Of a stretch of 64,000 nucleotides of DNA, positions 17,462 through 26,559 are shown piece after piece. The position numbers were made by a program, and so were the translations under genes. This stretch comes from an uncultured Pelagibacteraceae bacterium (lineage in GTDB: Bacteria > Pseudomonadota > Alphaproteobacteria > Pelagibacterales > Pelagibacteraceae). Where the stretch lies: positions 1-64,000 of the forward strand of contig CABZZR010000004.1 in assembly GCA_902530215.1 (NCBI GenBank), in the 5' to 3' direction. Position 1 is the first letter of the stretch. Each line of letters opens with the position of its first letter. The notes beneath the pieces are model-generated. The model was not told where the DNA came from and ran no database searches. It saw only the letters and a program-made list of their open reading frames with translations.

Positions 17462-18525
17462 TAATTAAATCCTGTAGAAAATTTATTATACTTTTTTTTT
17501 GCCAATAGCACTTTAAATAAACTCCCCATACTTTTTTCGTCTAATAATCTTTTTAGTCTATAATAAAGATCAGCTTTATCCTTAAAATTTAAATTTTTTG
17601 AGATTATATTGGCTCTATCCACTATCCCCATTTTATATAAAAATCTGTTTTGATTAACTATTTTTTCTACTATCAAATTTTTTTTTTTTAAAAAATTTGA
17701 AATTAATTTAAAATTAACATGAGAAGAAATATCTGAGTTGCCAACTTTTGAAAAAATGTCAGTGTACCTATGTTTTCTTACAGATTGCAACGACTCTCCA
17801 CTAGAGTCATTATTATAACCATAATCAAAAATCAAAAGTGCTCCATCGTATTTGTTTATTTTTTTTGAAATTATTTTAAGATATTTTATTGTCTCAACAG
17901 GAAATTCAATAACATTTTTTTTAATAGGTACCTCAAAATTTAGTAGTTGATCCAAGTATTTTTTTTTTGCTTTCTTGTAAATATATTTTAAATCGTTTTT
18001 TTCATTTAATAACACATATCTCTCAAAAACTTTTTCTTCCAAAACAATAAATTGTTTAATTGGCAATGAATCAAAAAATTCATTTCCAAAAAAAATAGTA
18101 GGACCAGTCTTAATGTTATTTATGTTTCTTAACCATTTAATTTTCTTATTTTTTAATTTTTTGTTTTGGATCCTTTTTAGATTATCGCTGATCTCATAAA
18201 GTAATATTTCACAACAATCGTTAAACTTTGGAAATTTTTTAAAAGTTTTTAATATTGCTTCACATAAAGACCCGTCACCAGGTCCTAATTCAACAAAGTT
18301 AATTTTTTTAGGTTGACCAATATTCTCCCAAAAAGATACACACCAAATTGCTATCATCTCGCTAAATAAATTTGAAATCAAAGGAGCAGTTATAAAGTCA
18401 CCTTTTTTACCCAACGGGGTTTTTTTCATATAGTAACCATTTTTTTTATCGTAAAGGGCTTTAGAAATAAATTTATCTAAACTTACTTCTCTCGATTTGT
18501 TAAATATAATTTTTTTATAATTCAT
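17461..18525 (-). CDS. MidA/NDUFAF7-family SAM-dependent methyltransferase
   Basis: This 354-residue protein is a DUF185 methyltransferase, the family of mitochondrial NDUFAF7, which methylates an arginine of a complex I subunit during assembly. It shows MKKTPLGKKGDFITAPLIS, a glycine-rich SAM loop NFVELGPGDGSLCEAIL, and IFFGNEFFDSLPIKQF. A role in NADH dehydrogenase assembly is inferred from family knowledge only. It lies between lgt (5 bp upstream) and pgeF (1-bp overlap), the usual alphaproteobacterial lgt-midA-pgeF order. Confidence 0.88.
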   Translation of the reverse strand: MNYKKIIFNKSREVSLDKFISKALYDKKNGYYMKKTPLGKKGDFITAPLISNLFSEMIAIWCVSFWENIGQPKKINFVELGPGDGSLCEAILKTFKKFPKFNDCCEILLYEISDNLKRIQNKKLKNKKIKWLRNINNIKTGPTIFFGNEFFDSLPIKQFIVLEEKVFERYVLLNEKNDLKYIYKKAKKKYLDQLLNFEVPIKKNVIEFPVETIKYLKIISKKINKYDGALLIFDYGYNNDSSGESLQSVRKHRYTDIFSKVGNSDISSHVNFKLISNFLKKKNLIVEKIVNQNRFLYKMGIVDRANIISKNLNFKDKADLYYRLKRLLDEKSMGSLFKVLLAKKKYNKFSTGFN

Positions 18526-18530
18526 AAAAA

Positions 18531-19331
18531 TTATTGATTATATTTTTTAGTAACCATTAGATAAATTCCATACATTATAAGAAAAATACTTAAGAATGTT
18601 CCCATACTCATTGAGTTAAATATAATAAGACCAACTTGTGGATCTGGTTCTCTAAAAATTTCTGATATCATTCTAAATATTGAATAAAAAAATAAAAATA
18701 AACCAGAAACGAAACCTTTTTTAATTAAATGATCTTTTTTTAATGCAAAATAGTTTATTATTATAAAAAGTAAAACTCCTTCTAAAATAGCTTCATAAAT
18801 TTGAGAAGGATGTCGCCCAACATTTCCTCCTTCGGGGAAAATAATAGCCCATGGTAAATTGGTAACTTTACCAAATAATTCCCCGTTTATAAAATTTGCT
18901 ATACGACCTAAAAATATGCCAATTGGTGACGCGCAGGCAATTATATCTAAAAAACTAAATACCTCTAAGTTTTTACTTCTACAAAATAATAAACAACTAA
19001 CAATTACCCCTAACAAACCTCCATGAAAAGACATCCCGCCTTTCCACAGCATGAATATATCTAGAGGATAGTCTAAATAATAATTTAGGTTATAAAATAA
19101 AACATAACCAATTCTTCCACCCAATATAATTCCAATAATTAAATATCCAATTAATTCATCAAAATTTTCGATTTTAATATTTAGATAATAATTCTTTTGC
19201 TTTAATAAACTAATTACTTTTCTTGCGTACAGCCAACTTAATAAAATTCCGAATATATAGGCTAAAGAGTACCACCTAATTTCTATAAATCCAAAATCAA
19301 CTAATACTGGGTCAAAGTTATGATAAAGCAT
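18531..19331 (-). CDS. lgt: Prolipoprotein diacylglyceryl transferase
   Basis: Lgt transfers diacylglycerol from phosphatidylglycerol to the lipobox cysteine of prelipoproteins in the inner membrane. The 266-residue protein has about seven hydrophobic segments, the family signature GGRIGYVLFYN, MSFHGGLLGV, GRIANFINGELFG and HPSQIYEAILEG. It heads the lgt-midA-pgeF run and is divergent from ubiK, with a 54-bp gap. Its presence shows lipoprotein synthesis is retained, although the MlaA homologue in this window has no lipobox. Confidence 0.96.
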   Translation of the reverse strand: MLYHNFDPVLVDFGFIEIRWYSLAYIFGILLSWLYARKVISLLKQKNYYLNIKIENFDELIGYLIIGIILGGRIGYVLFYNLNYYLDYPLDIFMLWKGGMSFHGGLLGVIVSCLLFCRSKNLEVFSFLDIIACASPIGIFLGRIANFINGELFGKVTNLPWAIIFPEGGNVGRHPSQIYEAILEGVLLFIIINYFALKKDHLIKKGFVSGLFLFFYSIFRMISEIFREPDPQVGLIIFNSMSMGTFLSIFLIMYGIYLMVTKKYNQ

Positions 19332-19385
19332 AAAAATATTGTTATTATCTTATCCTGTAATTATAATACATAACTAATTAAATTT

Positions 19386-19634
19386 ATGTCAAAATCTAAT
19401 AATATTTTTAGAAGTATTGCTACTTTAATAGAGGCAGGAGTAGTTTCATCAAAAGAATTGAAGAAAGAACTTAACACGACACTTAAATTTAGAAGGGATG
19501 ATATAGTAAATAAACTTGGTTTAGTTACACAAGAAGAGTTTGATATACAAAATAAAATTATTCAAAAATTACAGAAAGAAATAGATATTTTAAAAAAAAA
19601 CAAAAAAAAAGTTAAGAAGGCAAAGAAACCTTAA
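19386..19634 (+). CDS. ubiK: UbiK-type ubiquinone biosynthesis accessory factor (BMFP protein)
   Basis: UbiK proteins are small, oligomeric helical factors that help the lipid-hydroxylating Ubi complex. This 82-residue product has an amphipathic N-terminal helix (IFRSIATLIEAGVVSSKELKKE) then LKFRRDDIVNKLGLVTQEEFDI and a C-terminal coiled coil ending in lysines, the BMFP pattern. Location next to lgt is common for this family in alphaproteobacteria. Its end overlaps the convergent histidine kinase gene by 23 bp. Confidence 0.8.
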   Translation: MSKSNNIFRSIATLIEAGVVSSKELKKELNTTLKFRRDDIVNKLGLVTQEEFDIQNKIIQKLQKEIDILKKNKKKVKKAKKP

Positions 19635-20928
19635 CTCTTAATCCTCCTTCTGGACTATTTTCAAGATTTATTGTACCACCATGGGACTTAACAATATCGT
19701 TGGCAATTGATAGTCCTAACCCGACTCCACTTTTATTTTGACTTCTACTTTTATCTATTCGATAAAATGGCTTAAAAACGTTTAAATGTTCCTCAGTCTT
19801 TATTCCTGGCCCATCATCATCAATACAAATAATAATATTATTAATAGTTTTTGATAAAATAATTTCAACTTTTTTTCCATAAGTTAACCCATTATCAATA
19901 AGATTGGTTAAGCATCTTTTGACAGAATTATATCTAGCTGTAATTTCTATTTTCACTTCATTTTTAAAAACAATTTTATTATTTGGATATTTATCAATAA
20001 TATTTTGAACTAAATTGTTTAAACTAAAATTTTCGCTTTTAACATTAATTTGTGAGCTGGCAAATTCTAAATAATCATTAAGCATTTTTTCCATATCATC
20101 TATATTTTCAGTCATTTTACTTGATAAATCTTTTTCATTAATCATAGCAATTTGTAATTTTAATCTTGTTAATGGAGTTCTTAAATCATGACTTATACCA
20201 GACAACATTTCTGATCTTTGATTTAAATGTCTAGTGATTCTCTTTCTCATCCTTTCAAATTCATAACCAGCCTGTCTTATTTCCATTGCACCAGATGGCC
20301 TAAATTCAGATATCCGTTCTCCTCTACCAAATTTTTCTGCTGCTTTAGCTAAATTTACTATCGGTCGAGTTTGGTTTTTTAAAAAAATTATTGCTATAAA
20401 AACTAGTAGTATAGCTGGCATAGTTATCCAAAGCGCAAAAATTCTAAATGAAGATGCCTGAATTCTTTCTTTTGGAAAAAATATTTGTAATGTACCATTC
20501 TTAAATTTAACCCTTAAGTCTACGACTTCTTTGTAGGATACCGTGTTAAACCAATAAGCATTAAATCTAGATTTTAATTCTCTTCTTAGTATTCTATCCA
20601 TTGGACTAAACCATCTTTCAACTTTTATATCTGGAAGCTCTTCGTTTTCTAAAAATCTAACAGAAAAGTTAAAATTTTGATTATACAAATCTGTTACAAT
20701 TTTTTTATTGTAAGAACTCTCATCATTATAAATATCTATTATAGTAACAATTTCACTTAGCAGTGCTCTCGTCATTCCTTTGCTAGTTTTAATCCAAAGA
20801 CTATCAAAAAAAACAATTGTGATTATTATTTGAAAAAAAATAATTGGTACTGCAACAATTAGCAAAGATCTGTAAAAAAGTCTTTTTGGCAAGCTTGCCT
20901 TTAACAATTTAGTCCATCCATAAAACAT
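19612..20928 (-). CDS. EnvZ-like sensor histidine kinase
   Basis: The 438-residue membrane kinase has two transmembrane segments (about 17-40 and 165-185) enclosing a periplasmic sensor region of about 120 residues, then a HAMP domain, the phospho-acceptor H box GISHDLRTPLTRLKLQ and the ATPase motifs NLIDNGLTYG (N box), DDGPGIK (G1) and GVGLGLSIANDI (G2). The N-terminus resembles the alphaproteobacterial EnvZ-type kinases paired with PetR/OmpR regulators. It overlaps the response regulator gene by 20 bp, so the two are almost certainly partners. The signal is unknown. Confidence 0.9.
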   Translation of the reverse strand: MFYGWTKLLKASLPKRLFYRSLLIVAVPIIFFQIIITIVFFDSLWIKTSKGMTRALLSEIVTIIDIYNDESSYNKKIVTDLYNQNFNFSVRFLENEELPDIKVERWFSPMDRILRRELKSRFNAYWFNTVSYKEVVDLRVKFKNGTLQIFFPKERIQASSFRIFALWITMPAILLVFIAIIFLKNQTRPIVNLAKAAEKFGRGERISEFRPSGAMEIRQAGYEFERMRKRITRHLNQRSEMLSGISHDLRTPLTRLKLQIAMINEKDLSSKMTENIDDMEKMLNDYLEFASSQINVKSENFSLNNLVQNIIDKYPNNKIVFKNEVKIEITARYNSVKRCLTNLIDNGLTYGKKVEIILSKTINNIIICIDDDGPGIKTEEHLNVFKPFYRIDKSRSQNKSGVGLGLSIANDIVKSHGGTINLENSPEGGLRVKVSLPS

Positions 20929-21586
20929 AGCCAGAACCTCTTATTGTTTGTAAGTATTTTGGATTTTTGGGGTCATTTTCAATTTTTTGTCTTAGTCTAG
21001 TTATCAAGACATCCACAGTTCTTTCTTTTGAAAGATTTGTTATTTTACCTATATCATCTCTGGAAAAAATTTTTCCTGGTGATTTTATCATATAATTTAA
21101 AATTTCTTTTTCTGATGTATTCAATTTTATTATTCTATTATTTTTTTTAATTTCCATTTTTTTTAAATTTAGTTCAACACTTCCGAGGTTAATTTTAATT
21201 TGCTGAGTCTTTTTAAAGGTTTTACTTAATATATTATTAATCCTTAATAATAATTCCTTAGGTTCAAAAGGTTTGCCGAGATAGTCGTCGGCACCTAGCT
21301 CTAAACCTTTAATTCTATCTTTTACCTCACCTTTAGCAGTTAATAATATTATTGGAATAGATACATTAGCTTTCAACTGTTTGGTAAGTTCATAACCTGT
21401 TTTTCCTGGCATCATTACATCAAGAATAATTATATCAAATTTAATTAAATTTAACTTTTTTTCGGCTTCAATAGCATTACCAGCTGTAGTGACTAAAAAT
21501 TTTTTTGATACCAAGTATTGTTTAATTAAATTTCTAATACCGTCATCATCATCAACAACAAGAATATGTTTTAAAATTTTATCCAT
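20909..21586 (-). CDS. OmpR/PetR-like response regulator
   Basis: This 225-residue regulator has a receiver domain (acidic pocket VVDDDDG, phospho-site aspartate in IIILDVMMPG, LLTAKG and the conserved K in YLGKPFEPKELLLRI) and a winged-helix output domain ending ERTVDVLITRLRQKIENDPKNPKYLQTIRGSGYVL. The MarR gene precedes it with an 8-bp overlap and the kinase follows. In Rhodobacter capsulatus a MarR-type PetP and response regulator PetR form such a pair and are needed for petABC expression, so PetR is the likeliest identity. petABC is about 8 kb away here. Confidence 0.9.
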   Translation of the reverse strand: MDKILKHILVVDDDDGIRNLIKQYLVSKKFLVTTAGNAIEAEKKLNLIKFDIIILDVMMPGKTGYELTKQLKANVSIPIILLTAKGEVKDRIKGLELGADDYLGKPFEPKELLLRINNILSKTFKKTQQIKINLGSVELNLKKMEIKKNNRIIKLNTSEKEILNYMIKSPGKIFSRDDIGKITNLSKERTVDVLITRLRQKIENDPKNPKYLQTIRGSGYVLWMD

Positions 21587-22016
21587 TGGCCATTTTTTCT
21601 AAAACTTTTTTGAATTTAATTACTGAGTCAGCATCAGAATTTTTAAGTGCTTGAAATATTTTATTTTTTTGAAATATAAAAATTTCATCAAAAAGTTTTT
21701 TCCCTTCCTTATCTAATTTAAGTAATTTTTGTCTTGCATCAATTTGACCCTTTTTTTGTAGTACCATTTTTTTTTTAAACAAATCATTTAAAACACGATT
21801 TAAACTTTGTTTTGTGATTTTAAGTTTTTTTAATAATTCTGAAACAGAAATATTTTCATGTCGTTCAACAAGTTGTAAAACTCTTTGGTGAGCTTTTCCA
21901 AAAGAGTATTTCTTCAATACATTATTAGGATCAGAATAGGTCTCTCGATAAACAAAAAATATTAACTCTATAAGCTCTTTTATTTGATCATCTTTAAGAT
22001 AAAGTAAGTCTCTCAT
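21579..22016 (-). CDS. PetP-like MarR-family transcriptional regulator
   Basis: The 145-residue protein is a winged-helix MarR regulator: the N-terminal helix region LLYLKDDQIKELIELIFFVYRE, FGKAHQRVLQLVERHENISVSELLKKLKITKQSLNRVLNDL (helix-turn-helix) and a wing containing RQKLLKLDKEG. The opening KDDQI...FFVYR and the F-G-x-A-H-x-R-V segment are what I recall for alphaproteobacterial PetP proteins. It overlaps the response regulator by 8 bp and is divergent from ilvE. Ligand and targets are unknown. Confidence 0.82.
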   Translation of the reverse strand: MRDLLYLKDDQIKELIELIFFVYRETYSDPNNVLKKYSFGKAHQRVLQLVERHENISVSELLKKLKITKQSLNRVLNDLFKKKMVLQKKGQIDARQKLLKLDKEGKKLFDEIFIFQKNKIFQALKNSDADSVIKFKKVLEKMANG

Positions 22017-22034
22017 CTAATTTGGTCAGTTATA

Positions 22035-22063
22035 TTGACATATTAACCTAAGATAGATACTTT
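22035..22063 (+). promoter_or_regulatory. Possible ilvE promoter
   Basis: A perfect TTGACA lies at 22035-22040 in the 84-bp gap between marR and ilvE; TACTTT at 22058-22063, 17 bp downstream, is a poor -10. The gap could hold divergent promoters and a binding site for the MarR protein, but I see no clear inverted repeat. Confidence 0.3.
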
Positions 22064-22100
22064 TTTGAATTAAATAAATCAAATAAGATATAAAAATTTA

Positions 22101-22988
22101 ATGGAACCCATACCTTTTGATAAAAGATCGGGAAAGATCTGGTTTAATGGAGGACCTGTAGACTGGTCAGACGTAAAAATACACGTTTTAAGTCATGGCC
22201 TACATTATGCAAGCTGTGTTTTTGAAGGCGAAAGAGTTTATGACGGTGATATTTTTAAACTTGAAGAGCATACCAAAAGACTTTTTCACTCGGCATCAAG
22301 GCTGGGTTTTGAAATTCCATATGATCAAAATTATATAAATAAAGCATGCAAAGAAATTGTAGCAATTCAAAAAGTAAAGAATGGATATGTGCGACCTGTA
22401 GCCTGGCGGGGAAGTGAAATGATGGCAATATCTGCACAAAAGACAAAAATTCATGTAGCGGTAGCAGCATGGGAATGGGGTTCTTATTTTGACCCAAATC
22501 TAAAATTAAAAGGAATTAAACTTGATATTTCTAAATGGAAAAGGCCGGCTCCAGACACAATACCTTGGGATACAAAAGCATCAGGTTTATATATGATTTG
22601 TACTTTATCAAAACATGAGGCTGAAAAAAAAGGTTTTACAGACTCTTTGATGTTGGACTACCAAGGCAATATTGCAGAAGCTACTGGAGCAAATATTTTT
22701 TTTAAAAATAAATCTGGAGAATTGCACACTCCAATTCCAGATTCTTTTTTAGATGGCATAACAAGAAGGTGTATAATTGATATTGCTAAATCCAAAGGGA
22801 TTAAAATAATTGAAAGAAAAATTAAACCTGAAGAAATGTCTAATTTTGTTGGATGTTTTCTTACCGGAACTGCGGCAGAAGTTACTCCCGTTTCTCAGAT
22901 TGACAAATATAAATTTTCAGTTTGTGAAGTAATTAAAGATTTATCTGAAAGTTATCAAGCTCTGGTTAGAAAAAAAACAGCAGCATAA
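22101..22988 (+). CDS. ilvE: Branched-chain amino acid aminotransferase
   Basis: IlvE catalyses the last step of leucine, isoleucine and valine synthesis (and their first degradation step) using PLP. The 295-residue fold-type IV enzyme has HGLHYASCVFEGERVYDG, the PLP lysine in WDTKASGLYMI, GNIAEATGANIFF and FLTGTAAEVTPV. The ATG at 22101 starts MEPIPFDKRSGKIWFNGG, which is typical. It is divergent from the PetP-like marR gene, an arrangement also seen in other alphaproteobacteria, and converges with pgsA. Confidence 0.95.
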   Translation: MEPIPFDKRSGKIWFNGGPVDWSDVKIHVLSHGLHYASCVFEGERVYDGDIFKLEEHTKRLFHSASRLGFEIPYDQNYINKACKEIVAIQKVKNGYVRPVAWRGSEMMAISAQKTKIHVAVAAWEWGSYFDPNLKLKGIKLDISKWKRPAPDTIPWDTKASGLYMICTLSKHEAEKKGFTDSLMLDYQGNIAEATGANIFFKNKSGELHTPIPDSFLDGITRRCIIDIAKSKGIKIIERKIKPEEMSNFVGCFLTGTAAEVTPVSQIDKYKFSVCEVIKDLSESYQALVRKKTAA

Positions 22989-22991
22989 ATT

Positions 22992-23561
22992 TCAATCAAT
23001 TGCATGATGAATTTTTTTTCTAATATAGTCGTAACCTGTGTAAATTGTTAGGAAAGCTGCAATCCATAGCAAAATAATTCCAATTGAATGTGCATTATAA
23101 TCTTCAAAATTGAATATTTTATTGCCACTTTCACCAGTTAATAAAATTGCAATTGAAAACATTTGAATAAATGTTTTAAATTTACCTAACCCAGTAACAG
23201 GTACTGACACTTGAACTTTTGCTAAAAATTCTCGTAAACCAGAAATTAATATTTCTCTTATCATTATAACTATTGCAGCGATGACTTCGTAACCTTCTAT
23301 AGTGTTATCCATCACTAATAAAATTAAGGCACTGGCTACAATTATTTTATCAGCAATAGGATCTAAAAGTTCGCCCAATTTTGACTCTTCCTTATATAAC
23401 CTGGCTAATAATCCATCAAGAAAGTCTGTAAAACTTGCTAAAAGAAATATAATAAAAGGAATCCAATCACCTAAAGCGCCAGGCAAATAAAATGTTGCAA
23501 TGAATATAGGAACTAAGATGATTCTACCTATTGTTAAAATATTTGGTATTTTAAGTTTCAT
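22992..23561 (-). CDS. pgsA: CDP-diacylglycerol-glycerol-3-phosphate 3-phosphatidyltransferase
   Basis: PgsA makes phosphatidylglycerol phosphate, the committed step to phosphatidylglycerol, which is also the Lgt substrate. The 189-residue membrane protein has four or five hydrophobic helices and the CDP-alcohol phosphotransferase signature D-G-x2-A-R-x8-G-x3-D-x3-D, seen as FLDGLLARLYKEESKLGELLDPIADK. Start MKLKIPNILTIGRI is canonical. It lies 5 bp after uvrC, at the end of the uvrB-SDR-folB-uvrC run. Confidence 0.95.
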   Translation of the reverse strand: MKLKIPNILTIGRIILVPIFIATFYLPGALGDWIPFIIFLLASFTDFLDGLLARLYKEESKLGELLDPIADKIIVASALILLVMDNTIEGYEVIAAIVIMIREILISGLREFLAKVQVSVPVTGLGKFKTFIQMFSIAILLTGESGNKIFNFEDYNAHSIGIILLWIAAFLTIYTGYDYIRKKIHHAID

Positions 23562-23566
23562 TTTTT

Positions 23567-25408
23567 TTAACTATGAAAAAAATCATGTATTTTCTTTGCA
23601 ACCGAAGTTTCTATACCTTCTACCTTTTTTAAGTCATCAAAACTAGCTGATTCAACAGCCCTGGCTGAGCCAAAGTAATTTAATAGCGCCCTTTTTCTTG
23701 TTCTACCAATGCCATTTATTTGATCCAATAAAGATTTTGTTAAATTTTTCTTCCTTTTCATTCTATGACTGCTTACTGCGAATCTATGGGCCTCATCTCT
23801 TAATCTTTGAAGAAAAAATAATAAAGGTTCTCTTTTATTTAACTTAACAACTTTGGCTTTGTGAAAAAAAGTTTCATCCCCTTTATTTCTATTTCTACCT
23901 TTTGCTATTGCTATTATCGGAATGTCATGAAAGCCATATTCATCTAGTATTTTTCTACCCACTGAATATTGTCCTTTGCCACCATCTATAATCACCAAAT
24001 CAGGAATTGTTGCATCTGTTAAATTTTTACCCTTAATAATTTTTGAAAATCTTCTTTCAAAAACTTCTTTTAACATTCCATAATCATCTCCAGCATTCAG
24101 TTCTTTATTTTTTATATTAAATTTTCTGTATTTCTTTTTAATAAAACCCTCAGATCCAAAAGTAATTAAAGCACCTACCGAGTTAGATCCTTGAATATGG
24201 CTATTATCATACACCTCAATAAATCTTGGCGTAATATCTAATTTAAATTTATCCGCAACTTCGTTTAAAAGTTTATTATTTGTCTCAGACTCAAAAATTT
24301 TTCTTGTCAAAGCTTCTTTCGCATTTTTTTCAGCCATTTTGGATAATCTAAAAGTATTACCTTTTGAAGGGATTTTTATAGATATTAATTTTTCTTCTTT
24401 TTTTTCCAATGCAGCTTTAACTAAATCTAAATCTTTAATTTTTTTATTAAGTAAAATTTCAACAGGTATATTTTTATTTTCATAAAATTGTGTAATAAAT
24501 GAACTCAAAACTTCCTCAGGTGTATGATATTTATCGTGTGATGGAAAATAAGATTGATTGCCCCAATTTTGTTTTGATCTATAAAAAAATACTTGAACAC
24601 AACTTTTACCCGCTTCTTGTGCAATAGAAATAACATCAGCATTATCAAGATTTGCTGAACTTATATTTTGTGAAGATTGAATTTGAGTTAATGCTTTGAT
24701 TCTGTCTCTTAAAACCGCAGCTTTTTCATAATCCATGTTTTCACTACTTTTTTCCATTTCTATTGATAATTTTTTTTGAATATTTTTTGATTTTCCCGAA
24801 AGAAATAAAATTGCGTCTGACACAAGTTTTAAGTATTCAGTTTTGCTTAAGTAATTTACACATGGCGCTGCACATCTTTTAATTTGGTAAAGTATACAAG
24901 GTCGTTCTCTATTTTTAAAAACTGATTCATTGCAAACTCTTAATAAAAAAACTTTTTGTAAAACTTTTATAGTCCAATTAGCAGATCCAGCAGATGCAAA
25001 GGGACCAAAATAAAAACCATTTTTATTTTTTTTCCCTCTGTGTTTGGATAATTGAGGCCAGTCACAATCTTTTTCTATGAAAATGTAGGGAAATGATTTG
25101 TCATCTCTTAATAGTACATTAAACTTTGGTTTAAATTTTTTAATAAGATTTGCTTCTAACAGCAAAGCTTCTGCCTCACTGCCAGTTGTCACAATCTCCA
25201 AATTGCTTGTAAGGGCCAACATCCTTTCAGTTCTTATTGGTTGGTTTTTATCTAAAGCATAGCTTTTCAATCTATTTGGTAAATTCTTTGCCTTGCCTAC
25301 GTAGAGTACTTGACCTTTTTTATCAATCATCCTGTAAACCCCAGGACTATTTGAAACCAAAGGTATTTTTTTTTTAATTAACTCTCTCCCAAAATCAAGA
25401 TCCCTCAT
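23567..25408 (-). CDS. uvrC: Excinuclease ABC subunit C
   Basis: UvrC makes both incisions in nucleotide-excision repair. The 613-residue protein has the N-terminal GIY-YIG nuclease ([26 protein letters not shown]), a UVR motif ([18 protein letters not shown]), the RNase H-like nuclease domain ([28 protein letters not shown]) and a C-terminal helix-hairpin-helix pair. It overlaps folB by 14 bp and shares a minus-strand operon with uvrB two genes upstream. Confidence 0.97.
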   Translation of the reverse strand: MRDLDFGRELIKKKIPLVSNSPGVYRMIDKKGQVLYVGKAKNLPNRLKSYALDKNQPIRTERMLALTSNLEIVTTGSEAEALLLEANLIKKFKPKFNVLLRDDKSFPYIFIEKDCDWPQLSKHRGKKNKNGFYFGPFASAGSANWTIKVLQKVFLLRVCNESVFKNRERPCILYQIKRCAAPCVNYLSKTEYLKLVSDAILFLSGKSKNIQKKLSIEMEKSSENMDYEKAAVLRDRIKALTQIQSSQNISSANLDNADVISIAQEAGKSCVQVFFYRSKQNWGNQSYFPSHDKYHTPEEVLSSFITQFYENKNIPVEILLNKKIKDLDLVKAALEKKEEKLISIKIPSKGNTFRLSKMAEKNAKEALTRKIFESETNNKLLNEVADKFKLDITPRFIEVYDNSHIQGSNSVGALITFGSEGFIKKKYRKFNIKNKELNAGDDYGMLKEVFERRFSKIIKGKNLTDATIPDLVIIDGGKGQYSVGRKILDEYGFHDIPIIAIAKGRNRNKGDETFFHKAKVVKLNKREPLLFFLQRLRDEAHRFAVSSHRMKRKKNLTKSLLDQINGIGRTRKRALLNYFGSARAVESASFDDLKKVEGIETSVAKKIHDFFHS

Positions 25409-25823
25409 AATCTTTTCTTGTTTTAAAAACTTCTACCCCGACAGAATTGGCATTTTTAATCGCATCGGGTTTTTCTATTTTAATTTTTATGGAGTTTATT
25501 CTTTTATCTCTAAATATTTCTTCAAAAGAATCCTCAGCCAAACTTTCTAAAAAATTATATTTTTTACTCTTAGTTAAGTTTTCTAATTTATTTGTAATTT
25601 TTTCATAGTCCACTATGCTTTTTATATCTTTCTCATTAGGAAGAGAGTTTTGGTCAATATCCAAAGCTATATTAAATATTATTTTTTGTTTTTTTTCTTT
25701 TTCGTGTTTATAAAAACCTATTATTTCTTCAATAATAAAATCTTTAATAAATACAGTTCTTTTAATTAAACTTTTATTTTTTTTTGTTTTTAATTCTATA
25801 ATTTTAAAATTATTCTTTTTCAT
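25395..25823 (-). CDS. folB: Dihydroneopterin aldolase-like protein
   Basis: FolB converts dihydroneopterin to hydroxymethyl-dihydropterin in folate synthesis. The 142-residue product has the FolB fold landmarks [17 protein letters not shown] (family: L-x-[VI]-x2-x-IG-x2-x-E), [27 protein letters not shown] (conserved glutamate) and IKIEKPDAI. The N-terminal 20 residues are a lysine-rich extension and the sequence is rather diverged. It is embedded in overlapping frames between an SDR gene and uvrC. Confidence 0.8.
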   Translation of the reverse strand: MKKNNFKIIELKTKKNKSLIKRTVFIKDFIIEEIIGFYKHEKEKKQKIIFNIALDIDQNSLPNEKDIKSIVDYEKITNKLENLTKSKKYNFLESLAEDSFEEIFRDKRINSIKIKIEKPDAIKNANSVGVEVFKTRKDYEGS

Positions 25824-26559
25824 CTTTTATATCCCACGATAAATTTTGACCACTATCAACAGCTATAATTTGCCCTGTAACTGAATTATTATTAATCAAA
25901 AATTCAACGGTATCACAAATATCTACTAGTCGAACAGGCTTTTTAAGAAGTGTTGTTCTTACTTGAGTTTTAAAGTGTCTTTCAGTTTGTCTTTTGCTTT
26001 TTATAGTTGGACCTGGTGCAATGGCATTAACTTTAATATTTGGCCCCAATCGCATAGCCATAGTTTTTGTTAAAGTCTGTAAGCCACTTTTGCTAATAGT
26101 ATATGACATAAAAAAAGGGGTAAGATTGAATATTCTTTGATCTATAATATTTATTATATTGGATATAGTTTTTTTTGGAGCTTGTTTTGCAAACTGTTTG
26201 GTTAGAATAGTTGGGGCAAGAAGATTAATATTTAAATGATCATTCCAGCTTTTAGTCGAGAAATTGGCAATATCATCTTTTTCGAACAGTGCAGCATTGT
26301 TCACGATACAATCGATAGGACCTAGTTTTTTTCTTGCTAAAGGTATGATTTTTTCTGTTTGTTTTGGGTTTTTTAAATCAGCTTTAATCAGAGCTACTTT
26401 TACACATTTTTGTTCTATTTTTTTTTTTAATTTCATGGCCTTTGAATATGAACGAAAATAATGGATTGCAATATTCCAGCCTTTTTCAGCAAAATGTATT
26501 GCTATAGCTTTACCCACTCTCGTTGCAGCACCAGTAATTAATAAATTTTTGTTTTTCAT
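25810..26559 (-). CDS. Short-chain dehydrogenase/reductase, pteridine-reductase (FolM) like
   Basis: The 249-residue SDR has the NADP(H) motif [15 protein letters not shown], where the TG-x3-R-x-G form is typical of pteridine reductases, the NNAA segment (IVNNAALF), an active site YTISKSG (Y-x3-K) and GPTIK. FolM-type enzymes reduce dihydromonapterin or dihydrobiopterin. Overlap with folB by 14 bp supports a pterin role, but other SDR substrates are possible. It overlaps uvrB by 4 bp. Confidence 0.72.
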   Translation of the reverse strand: MKNKNLLITGAATRVGKAIAIHFAEKGWNIAIHYFRSYSKAMKLKKKIEQKCVKVALIKADLKNPKQTEKIIPLARKKLGPIDCIVNNAALFEKDDIANFSTKSWNDHLNINLLAPTILTKQFAKQAPKKTISNIINIIDQRIFNLTPFFMSYTISKSGLQTLTKTMAMRLGPNIKVNAIAPGPTIKSKRQTERHFKTQVRTTLLKKPVRLVDICDTVEFLINNNSVTGQIIAVDSGQNLSWDIKDEKE

